Origin: Polytrichum commune
Taxonomy: Eukaryota; Streptophyta; Polytrichopsida; Polytrichales; Polytrichaceae
Assembly: GCA_950295325.1 (NCBI GenBank)
Contig: OX485806.1
Span: 34,660,001 to 34,724,000 of the forward strand
Direction: 5' to 3'
DNA length: 64,000 nucleotides
The position numbers and the translations under genes are program-made. Shown here piece after piece: positions 55,633 through 64,000 of the stretch; the stretch's first letter is position 1, and every line of letters begins with the position of its first letter. The notes below the pieces were generated by a model that saw nothing but the letters and a program-made list of their open reading frames with translations, did not search any database and was not told where the DNA came from.

Positions 55633-56356
55633 CTCGGGGGGTGCACTGTACTAAACATGTACGAGTATACGTGAGTGCACAGGAGGGGTATTGATTTGGA
55701 CCTTGCCGTATTACGTATACATATGGTATGCATGTTATAATTTATAGTTACGTACATATATGGAAGGCCTTTAAAAAGTATACAATAATTGTACTTGTAT
55801 GGTACTGTTATTATACTACATATCATAAGTTTTCATATTGGATGAAATAGTTTGGAAATCGTTGGGTAATCGTTGGGTGGAGTATAGGGATCCAATTGAC
55901 TTGATGGACCGTCCATCAAACGTGGAGATTGGTTTATGTTGGTATCAAAAAGGGGCTAACAACAAGTGGACATATGATCTTACTGATCATTTGATGGTAG
56001 ACTTAGAGACAATAATTGCATTGGCTACAATGACATATATTGGTGAATCAAATGTTTATGAGTTACATCCGGGAGATGAAAAAGTTTTTAACGACTTTGC
56101 TGATGAAAGCTAGGATATTTTGTTATACATATTATAGGGGTTGATTATTGTTCAAAAGTATATTTGTATACTTATGTTAATGACTATATATGAATGGATG
56201 TTTTTTTGTGTATACATATTGTCACTTGTATATTTATTGTTGCAATTGTATGTGTATTACTTCATTTCACAAAAAATAACTTGTATATAGGGGTTTTTTA
56301 GAGTATGCAGTGAACGCACGTGATTCTAGGTTTTAATGAAAGGTGCACCCCCCGAG
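55633..56356 (+). mobile_element. hAT-like transposon with CTCGGGGGGTGCAC ends (copy 2)
   Basis: A 724-bp element has the same perfect 14-bp terminal repeats as copy 1 (27721-28505). It is flanked by the exact 8-bp direct repeat GTTGGCAT (55625-55632 and 56357-56364). Apart from a replaced central segment (55849-55923 here, 75 bases; 136 bases in copy 1), the two copies differ at only a few positions, so both moved recently. It sits inside an AACCGGTT unit. Confidence 0.93.
55838..56113 (+). CDS. Transposon-borne frame, second copy
   Basis: The frame is open from 55838; the first ATG in frame is at 55904 (69 codons). Shares EIGLCWYQKGANN and ELHPGDEKVFNDFADE with the frame at 28047-28292. 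Upstream of the shared part it reads SLGNRWVEYRDPIDLMDR, which is absent from copy 1. One extra A after GATGAA shifts the frame and ends it about 11 codons early. Function unknown. Confidence 0.35.
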   Translation: MDEIVWKSLGNRWVEYRDPIDLMDRPSNVEIGLCWYQKGANNKWTYDLTDHLMVDLETIIALATMTYIGESNVYELHPGDEKVFNDFADES

Positions 56357-56515
56357 GTTGGCATCCTCCGGCTTTCCTTTATTAAACTGGGGTATATTCT
56401 ATAAATTCCTTTAAAATGATCGGTAATTTTCCTGCAGTCTTGAACTTCAACCGGTTATTTCTCAGACTCAACCGGTTCATTTGTAACCAACTGTCGGTTC
56501 TCCCCGATCATTGTC

Positions 56516-57279
56516 CCCAAGCAATGGCTTGAAACTAAGCTTACAAATTCTTGTGTCCTTGCCCTGCAAAATATACGTACCTCCGTCAAGTTGCATCATC
56601 TTCCAGCCATTTTTCAAATACGTCACAAACTGGTTGATGAGTGACAATGATCTATCAGAGACTACCTAAGCTAGAAATCGTGGTCCTACAACACATTGTC
56701 CTTTTGAAACGGGCGGTCATTGCGACATGACTTCATTTACATGTGTCGAGTCCAATCTATGACAATTGGCATAAATTCAACTTGACATAATGTCTCAATG
56801 ATCACCTGTGTCAAATGGTATGTATGTTCTAGGTCTCACAATCCTACTGATGAGGAAAATATATAAAAGCCGTGTGATGTGGGTCCATATTTGTATACAC
56901 ACACATGAGAATGGATGAGGGTTTTTTGGGTCACTAGTAGGCTATGACATACTTAGAGCCGGTTTAGACTACAGTGAAGAAGTGCACTAGTCAAGAATTT
57001 TAGGGGAATGAAGCAATATGGTTGGCTACGAAATGGGTTTTTCATTGGCCAACGTTCGCACTACGGTAAAGAACTTCAAGCATGGATGAAAAAATGACAT
57101 GGTTGTCAACATGGCAACACTTTTTGTTGGGGGAATTCTCCGGAGGTCAAGTTTCTTGAGCAACCACAAACCCCCCCAACAAAAAATTGATTGTTGACTC
57201 TACGTACCATGACACATAAGCTTCATGTACATTGTACCATGACTCGCATTCCACTGTCATTATCTAGCTACATTGTTAG
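56516..57279. other. No recognisable feature
   Basis: Intergenic sequence without a gene; some stretches resemble the GTGTCGAGTCCAATCTA block near 62920. Confidence 0.4.
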
Positions 57280-58650
57280 CTACACTGTTTATGGTACGTA
57301 GTGTCACATGCGAAATCGTGTCACTTACCCTATTTTGAGGTGTGTGCTAGGTTGCATTGATGATGAACAACTTCATCATAAGTGTCACCTTATGACACTT
57401 GCGGTTCAAGTGTGCTTACTAGGAGTCGGACTACCTATTCTTGATTAGGATCCCATCGAGAATCTATAGGGCATTGGAATTTCAATCACATTGGGATTGA
57501 TTTCGGTAATTTCCTTTTGTGGGTGGTTGAAATAAGGTTCCACGTTTCACGGCTTGGGCTTTTGTGCATAACAAGACATGATTGCCATATGTCATGTTAA
57601 TTAGAGCACGAGTTAGTGAGTATGGCAGCTTGTATTATTGGTAATTGAATAAATTGCAAACCAGCAATGCACACCCTTCTAGCGAGAAAGACAAGAATAT
57701 GCATCTCTCTCCAAACTCCAAGTGTCCAATAGATTTGTGGGTTTGTTCCACGCTCGGAGTAGCCCTTGCAAAGTAGCCACTATAGAATATAGCCAAGCGC
57801 CCTACACCACATTGCAAACAACATCTTTGACTCATAATGTGGGGGAAAGGGAAGGTGTTGTTGCAAACTCACGGGTGCATGGCAATGCTGGAGATGGGTG
57901 GGAAGTTGCACGGGATCGAGGAGTTGGCTCATGGAACCAATCTTGGCTGGTGGTGGCGAATTGGATGAACGGAATTAGGTTCACAATAAACCTTTCCTAC
58001 CAACTTCTACACTATCAATTTTTGGTTTATAAGTCTCCAAACTTCAGTTGTGATATCACCGGGGAATCCATAGTGCCATGACACATGTTCTTGGTTCTGA
58101 GTGCTAAAGTGAGGAGAATGAACGGTTATGGCATACTCTAGACAATGATGATGTGTTTGGGCCAACTTTTGGCTTCAAAAATTCATCATAATCTCAATTT
58201 GAGGAAATAAGATCATCAAAATTCTTGTAGTCCTAAAAAATTGCACCGACTTATACTTCTCCAAATTTGGTGCAGTATCTCTTAAGTGATCGGTTATGTG
58301 TGGCTTTACCTTACTATCTTGGCATGAGTATCTTCAATAGTGTTATGAGGTGCATGCCTATGTTACACAATGGTCTACAAGTTGACTAAAGTGTACACAA
58401 ATGACACTTGCCATTAGTATGCTCAAAAATATATTCCTTTGCATACTAAAAATGCAAGAAAAATATCCCAATGTGCTACTCTAAATATCATAATGCAAAA
58501 AAATTCTCACTTAAAGAAGTTATTTATGTAGGGGAATGGAATCGTATTGGCAATTAGCATGCATGACACTGTAGACCTCTTGGCATCTAGTTTAGGTCCT
58601 TCACAAATAATGTACGTGACACTAAACACCATAAATGGTGCAGTGAATTG
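57280..58650 (+). repeat. Dispersed repeat (copy 2), split by an 890-bp insertion
   Basis: 57290-57420 and 58311-58650 together match 38160-38670 plus 39391-39440 of copy 1. The split point in copy 1 reads CTTATTACTATCTTGGCATG without interruption. Here an 890-bp segment intervenes. Confidence 0.75.
57421..58310. mobile_element. 890-bp insertion with a 5-7-bp duplication, class unknown
   Basis: TTACT (possibly CTTACTA) is repeated at both edges (57416-57420 and 58311-58315), and the empty site exists at about 38321. The ends (AGGAGTCGGACT and TGGCTTTACC) are not inverted repeats, do not show TG..CA, and there is no poly-A. The right-hand third (57975-58310) is a copy of the coding-like repeat also at 28.7 and 39.5-39.8 kb. 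A 119-codon frame at 57722-58081 has no recognised domain. Confidence 0.55.
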
Positions 58651-59139
58651 TGATTCCTACTCTTCTTGATTGGAAACCTATTGCTGAGTGGCAAGCTTAT
58701 ATGGCAAGGTACAAGTGCTTACTCACCAAGCTCGGTTGATCAATCTTGAAACACATTACTTTACTTGCAATTATGGAAACCATGAGTAAATAAATAAATA
58801 AAATTGAAGGTATGTGGTCATGTGTGGGCACCTCCAACTCCACAACATTTCTAACCATAAGATTAGATCATAAATTGTGTCATCATGTTAATGATTGTGA
58901 ACCACCTAACTTATCATTTCCCCAGGTACGCAACTCCCATATTATACGCAGGGGGCATCGTACTTAAAACGGCTTAGAGGACGGCTTTTGTAAAAATTAT
59001 ATCAAATTATATCAAATTAAAATGATCAAAAAGTTGGGTGAATGTCGAGGTCACCTTCAACCCTCAGCAACTTAGACGGTGTAACCCGCTGCTGACCGGT
59101 TTACATGGAAGTTACTCCCACCAAAATTAGATCCTTTTA
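58651..59139. other. No feature seen
   Basis: No gene. A fragment near 58810 resembles sequence at 44230. Confidence 0.4.
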
Positions 59140-60401
59140 GATTCCAATACTTGTGAAGGTGTCCATTAACTCTTGGTTGACTGAATTTTATAACCTATGA
59201 TTTTAATGATCTTTTGAATACTCCTAAAGTAGTTGACTTAGGTTTGCAAGTTTATGTTCCTTTAAATCCTAATGTCAAGGTTAAGCGTATTTAAAGGAAC
59301 TTCATTCTTGTATACAATATCTTTCATGGTTTGAATGATTATAATCTCTGTGGATATCATCTTCTAATGAGCGATATGGTGTTTCCTCTTGGATGAATCT
59401 CTAAGGAGAAAGGAGCCTAAGCTTTCAAGCTTATGTTCCCCGAAATCCTAATGTCACGGTTGAGTGTTATAAATGGAAAGAGTATTCTTTGTAATCAATA
59501 ACAACATTCTTTCATTCCGTTTTCAATTACAAATCCTCAACCAAAGTTCACAATCACATTACTTTGAGTGTTTTCATTAACAATCCATTGCAATGTCTTC
59601 AAGGTGAAAGTTGACTACTTGATGGTCTTCAAAGTCTCTTATTCTTGAATGATGGCTTGAGGCCCTCTTAATGTCTTCAAGAGTCTCTTTTGTCTGGTTT
59701 CCCTTTTTGGTATTCTCTAATCATGAAAGCCTTGACACCTCTAAATTCCTCGGAAGGATCTTCTCTAATCTTCCTAATCTCTTTGAGTTCTCCGGTCTCG
59801 GTTTCTTCACGAAATCTCCTTAGTCTTCAAATGAGCTTTGGATTTTGTCAATCTCTTAGTATCTTGGCCTTTGATATCTTGACACCTCCTTAGCTCCAAA
59901 AAGTGTCTTAGACCTTGGTTTAGAAAACTTCCTAAACCTCGGTCTCAAAAAGGGCCTTCGATCTTGCGGGGCCTTGGTCTTGGGCTCGCGGTCACTGGTC
60001 CTGCGGGCCCTCAGTCTCCAATTCTCGAACAAGGCCTTTTGTGTCTTTAAGCTCCTCTCGTAGTTCGAAATCTTTCGGAAATACCTTCAAGTCCTAAAGT
60101 CTTCTCGGCCTCCGGTACCGCGGTCCTTCAGTCACATGGGCCTTCAATCCGAAGACCGGCGGAAAGCAAACTTGCGGACCTTCAATTCGAAGGCCGGCTT
60201 CGTGCAATTTTGCGGACCTTCAAATCAAGGCCGGCTTCGTACAAACTCTTCCGATAGCTTGATGACGCTCACGTTGGATTGTTGAAATGATAAATGAGGT
60301 GGTATAGGGCCTTGTAGTGCCCCTTTATATAGGCTTGGAAATCTTGTGATTGGTTGAATTGGCTGTTAAACATTTGGCCCCTAATGCCAAATGTCTCAAC
60401 A
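59140..60401 (-). mobile_element. Possible LTR of a retrotransposon (minus strand)
   Basis: Read on the minus strand, TGTTGAGACATTTGGCATTA at 60401 has the look of an LTR start. A TATA box follows at 60331-60325 (TATATAAAGGGG). Then comes about 1 kb of purine-rich sequence and a GTTGTTATTGATTACAAAGA block typical of LTR 3' regions. No primer-binding site, partner LTR or pol/gag coding sequence is visible, and the 3' end is not defined. Alternatively it is the promoter and leader of an unrecognised non-coding transcript. A 179-bp direct duplication lies within it (CAAGTTTATGTTCC at 59247 and CAAGCTTATGTTCC at 59426). Confidence 0.3.
60141..60254. repeat. 38-bp tandem repeat, three units
   Basis: CCTTCAAT.CGAAG.CCGGC starts units at 60141, 60179 and 60217, an exact 38-bp period. 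Units 2 and 3 are closest (GGCCGGCTTCGT). GC-rich compared with the surroundings. Confidence 0.85.
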
Positions 60402-60780
60402 GGCTAATTTTAGTCTGAAATATGGATGCGGCCTAAATTTAGGACTGTCGGATCTATTTACAGTAAACCCACGTGTTATATTTAGATGTCTTTGTGAGGT
60501 GGATTGGTTATAGTTCTTCTTATTTCCTAGATGTGCCTAGGTGTTCGGTTATCATTCATATCATACATTCATTCAAAGTTTCATCCTTTCATTGCTAGAT
60601 GGTTGAGGCGGTTAATGTCATCCAAGGGATGTTCATCCCTTGGCGTTGTCTTTCATCTACGTCCTTTAGTAAGTACGTGTCCACTCATTATTTGCTAAAT
60701 ACTAAGTGGTCACTACCTCTAGTTACTAAGGTGCTTGCCTCCCATCAAAAAGTGACTATGTCATCACTACTAATCCTATC
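60402..60780. other. No feature seen
   Basis: No gene recognised between the possible LTR and the GC-rich block. Confidence 0.35.
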
Positions 60781-61190
60781 CTACTAATGCCTTCATCCGT
60801 TCCCCAACGGTCTCGTCCTTGGTTCCCGCCGACTAGCACCGTTCCCCAACGGTTGGGCTCCCGTTCCCGCCGGCCATATGTCCGCCTATCGGCCACGTGG
60901 CCGATCCACATTACCTCCCCGTTCGCCTTAAGTAACCGGCCCGTTGCTCCCCTGTCTAGGTTCCCCAGCTACCCGGGTCCTCAGTTCCAGGTCTTCACCT
61001 GTACCCTTGCTCTCGCTGCTGCCCGATACCCGGCTCCTGTCTTCTCGCCCGCGGCCTTCGTCCCCGTTGTCACGACCTCCTTCCTCAGCTCGCCTCGCTC
61101 TCGTCTTGCGCTCCTCCCCCTGGCGTCCTCTCTTTTCCTTGTTGCTTTGCAGCTGGTGGCTGCCCCTTTTTACTGCTGTAGGGATGTACA
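60781..61190. other. GC-rich block, no gene called
   Basis: An abrupt GC- and C/T-rich stretch with frames open on both strands (135 codons on +, about 139 on -). The plus frame is rich in Pro, Ser and Arg and the minus frame in Arg, Glu and Gly, as expected from composition alone. It contains a short duplication (CCGTTCCCCAACGGT, twice, 60799 and 60839). Could be the promoter/leader of a gene or part of a retroelement. Confidence 0.35.
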
Positions 61191-61360
61191 GTGAAGACCA
61201 AATTAAATAAAATGAGATGAAAAAAAAGTTGGGTGAAGACCAAATTAAATAAATGAGATGAAAAAAAAGTTGGGTTGCATATTTATTAAGCCTCCCATTA
61301 AAATTATAAGCCACGAATAGTTGCCTCCCATTAAAATTATAATTCATTCACAATGTTAAA
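61191..61360. repeat. Two short tandem duplications side by side
   Basis: A 42-bp unit beginning GTGAAGACCAAATTAAATAA occurs at 61191 and 61233. A 33-bp unit containing GCCTCCCATTAAAATTATAA occurs at 61290 and 61323. Both are nearly exact. Confidence 0.85.
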
Positions 61361-61454
61361 ATTTTATTAAAAAGTCCAAAAAGTTGGGTAGTTTGACCTA
61401 TGGTACCTGTATTAAAAAGAATCATATAATTAGGTTTTTAATGCAATTATATGA

Positions 61455-62212
61455 GGCCATTCACGGTTGGGGTACTACTTTTGGGTGTCTAACGGTTTAA
61501 GGACTTTTTTTGATAACTTCACATACTTGGTATAATTGGATTTGTATTGTGGAGCATATTTTGGATCATACCTACATTTCATCCTCCATATTGAGTACAA
61601 CGACAAAGTTAATTTAAAAGTAATAGGGTCATCTATGATATCCATTTGATTCCTTACAGGACATTCAGGAGTGTTGTCTTACTTCCTGACCTTAGGATCA
61701 AGGAACGAAAAGGACAACAAGAATTAATCGAAATGATCCCAATTTTTTTCCTCACAATTATCGTTCAAGTGTGTACCAATAGAACCAAATATGTATTGAA
61801 TAGCAATTGCCCAACTTTACATGTGGCACCAAACATGTCCAAATATACATATACTCACGGCCACACGTAAAAGGAACGTCTAGTATTAGAATTGAACAAA
61901 AAAATTTATATGAATGGACACATGACACTTTTACCAAGGTACCAAGATACATAACAGGAAATAATTGACCACCAATGCACACCTAAATAGCAAAAAAATG
62001 CCACTGATGTGGCCTAGGGTTTAGGGTTTAGGGTTTAGGGTGATTATTAAATAATAATAAAAATCTTTCTTGATAAAGCTTATGAACTATCTACTTATTT
62101 ATGTAAAATTTATTGATCAAATAATAGTAAATCATGATAAAAACCAAGATCAAAGCGACAAAGTCCTTAAGTCCTTTGTCCCAAAAGTAGTACCCCAACC
62201 ATGAATGGCCCC
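61455..62212. mobile_element. Inverted-repeat element, about 758 bp
   Basis: GGCCATTCACGGTTGGGGTA, then CTACTTTTGGG, at the left is inverted at the right (CCCAAAAGTAGTACCCCAAC, then CATGAATGGCC; one mismatch in 31). The outer flanks share ATATG, a possible short target duplication, but the exact edge is ambiguous. A TTTAGGG tract lies inside at 62015-62040. No recognisable transposase; the frame at 61646-61870 is unassigned. Superfamily unresolved. Confidence 0.75.
62015..62040. repeat. Interstitial plant telomere repeat
   Basis: Nearly four perfect tandem TTTAGGG units inside the inverted-repeat element. This is the Arabidopsis-type telomere sequence used by most land plants. Confidence 0.9.
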
Positions 62213-63073
62213 ATATGCTTCAAAATATATTCATTTCCTATATATAATTACATTTTTGGATTCCTTGTTAGAAGGGCTACAAGGGTTTCCTACATTAAAA
62301 CAAATTGTATCACTCAATATTGGACTAAAACGCATTATAAGTGATTATAATCAAGACCATATAATACGGGAGTTGCATACCCGGGATCATTTCAAGTTGT
62401 TAGGATGCAAAACTTATAGGAGGTCAAAGTGAAAAAAATCTTTCTCCTTGAGATGATCACAGAAGTCCTCCCAAATGTTTTGCAAATCACTATTGAACGT
62501 AGAATGGTTAATTATACACTTTGTGCACATACCCTCTAATGTCCTCATAATGCAACAATTTGTTTGGTGTTCATTCAGGTTAACAACACTAATTTCGAAC
62601 TAGAGGTTTGATGTGAATTGAAAATGAATGTGGGCTCTAGAGAATTACTTTGACCCACACTAATAGATTTTTTAGTGTACCTTTAAAATCTCGATAATAA
62701 GTTAGACAACCCTTATTCGGTTTCTTTTTATTTTTATTTTTATTAAAACACTTTTATTTGAGTGGTATGTGGTTTTGTGATACAACCTTTGGATGAGAGC
62801 CAAGGTTCCTCACAATTCTATGACCATGGCCCTTGGCTCGTGTGTGAAGTGGCCCTAAGAAAGAACGCACTTCCCATTGAACACGGGCGGTTGTTGCAAC
62901 ACAATCCCAATTACACACGTTGAGTCCAATCTACAATTTTCATAGATTCGACTCAACACATGTAAATAGGGTCATGTTCTAAGACCTCCCATGTCAAATA
63001 GGAAGTGTTGTCTAGGCCCACAATCCTAGTAGTGTATGTCTAGATAGGAGCTACACTACACTAAGTAATAGTC
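62213..63073. other. Intergenic, with repeat fragments
   Basis: No gene. CCCACACTAATAG at about 62655 is a solo end of the MITE family at 36895 and 63074. At 62750-62860 are fragments of the GAGTGGTATGTGG and GTGTGAAGTGGCCCTAAG repeats. Confidence 0.4.
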
Positions 63074-63410
63074 CTATTATTGTGGGGGCACAATATTTTT
63101 CCAGAGCGCGCACTAATTTTGATAATTAAAATTAATGCAGGCCACAATGATTTTTACTCCAAGCTAAATTTCTAGTTGGAAAACTAACGTGGGGCACATT
63201 GATTGTTTTCCTAGAAAATTAATGTGAGTAATTTTTATTTTTGTGTGCTACATTTGATGTAAGGTGACTAATTATTTAATCTAAGGTATCGGTTGTAAGT
63301 CTCAATGAAACATGAGGGGAAGACCCAGGGCTTGGAGTCACATTCTTTCCGCCATGACTAGAGAGTTAGAGTAGCCCACGTTAATTGTTTCCACCCACGT
63401 GATGTGACTC
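63074..63410 (+). mobile_element. MITE related to that in pectinesterase intron 4
   Basis: CTATTATTGTGGG at the left and inner blocks AGAAAATTAATGTGAGT and GGGGAAGACCCAGGGCTTGG match 36895-37236. The right end is diverged (CACCCACGTGATGTGAC). Confidence 0.5.
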
Positions 63411-64000
63411 ACACCAACCACATCACAAAGGTGTGAGTCATTACTGCCCATGTGGTTAGGCCCTTAGTATAGCTTTCATATTCATTTTGCCAACTAGTGG
63501 GTCCGAATCCCTTTCCACTTCAAGTTTGCGTACATGGTTGGTGAGATGGGCTTTTCACAAACAATTTTGATTTGCTGAATTTTCTTACTAGCTTGCGTAA
63601 ATTTTTAGAGGTAGCACATAGGGCCACTTCATCCTGAATTTCAAGCCGTACTTTGTTCAAGCAATGTGATTGGTGGAGAGCTAAGTCCCTGGGTTGTTTT
63701 TGGTTTTACACTAGGTTCTGATTCTAAGTCTTAATATTGTACATGGCAACAAATTATTGGGACTTACTCTTGGAGTTTAGTTGGCCATAAGGGATGCCCA
63801 ACTCCAAGGGCCAATCCCAATTCATGTCTCAATACACATTTTCATTGAAACACTTAGCTCTTAATGACAAAATGTCCCAAAATGAGGCTTTCAACTTGAA
63901 ATGGATAACTCTTTCTCAAAAAAAAAATGTAATGTCTATTAGGTAATTTTTTCACATGTAGCCATTGAACTTGATTATCATTTCAAAAGCTCGACTCACA
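63411..64000. other. No feature seen
   Basis: Intergenic sequence to the end of the window. No gene recognised. Confidence 0.4.

Larger units (their letters stand above)
54977..56515 (+). repeat. AACCGGTT tandem array with two nested transposons
   Basis: Two head-to-tail units marked by GGGCATARTCGG at 54991 and 55576. After removing the inserted elements at 55003-55380 and 55633-56356, with one copy of each 8-bp duplication, the first unit is about 199 bp and the second about 208 bp, matching the 202-bp period at 41.1 kb. Intact AACCGGTT motifs spaced 21 bp remain at about 56449-56477. Confidence 0.88.

Noticed and set aside
59140-60401. Firm call of a full LTR retrotransposon
   Set aside because: No gag/pol coding sequence, primer-binding site or partner LTR was found in the window; kept only as a low-confidence possibility.
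60787-61347. Long open frames on both strands in the GC-rich block
   Set aside because: Both reflect base composition (Pro/Ser/Arg versus Arg/Glu/Gly); no recognised motif.

Overview
ORGANISM. The window reads as nuclear DNA of a land plant with a large, repeat-rich, AT-rich genome. Plant-type telomeric motifs (TTTAGGG/CCCTAAA) occur at three places. The two intact genes have GT-AG introns and encode plant-type proteins: a cell-wall pectin methylesterase and an organelle-type glutaredoxin-like protein. No open bacterial gene layout is present, and nearly all short open frames are chance frames in repeats. I cannot name the species; the sparse genes and the type of pectinesterase would fit a lycophyte, bryophyte or fern, but that is an impression only. 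LAYOUT. 0-1.5 kb: degenerate tandem and CCCAAA-type repeats. 1.5-6.5 kb: a 359-bp tandem duplication, a decayed Tc1/mariner-like (DDE_3) transposon and several MITEs. 6.5-31 kb: no gene recognised; a mosaic of short non-autonomous DNA transposons, copies of an AACCGGTT-rich repeat and simple tandem duplications, plus a broken coding relic at 25.7-26.3 kb. 31-38 kb: a complete five-exon pectin methylesterase gene (+ strand, 378 aa) with a TATA box and a CT tract upstream. 38-41 kb: a nest of repeats three levels deep and a frame-broken coding-like relic. 41-46.7 kb: a three-unit array of a 202-bp AACCGGTT repeat and further repeats. 46.8-48.9 kb: a complete three-exon glutaredoxin-like (DUF836) gene (- strand, 195 aa) with a predicted organelle targeting region. 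49-54 kb: mostly unassigned, including a pyrimidine-rich block with repeated AGGCGATAGCC motifs. 54.2-56.5 kb: a tandem repeat, then an AACCGGTT array interrupted by two different 8-bp-TSD transposons. 57-64 kb: a repeat split by a precise 890-bp insertion, a possible minus-strand LTR, a GC-rich block and inverted-repeat elements. HOW IT FITS TOGETHER. The two genes have no evident functional link: one acts in the cell wall, the other probably in an organelle. Most of the information lies in the mobile elements. Several insertions can be proved from the sequence, because the same host repeat appears elsewhere uninterrupted and the target-site duplications are exact. At least four families make 8-bp duplications (hAT-like). 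One of them carries a conserved reading frame I cannot identify. A TA-flanked MITE family has self-complementary ends. The AACCGGTT repeat repeatedly serves as a landing site.
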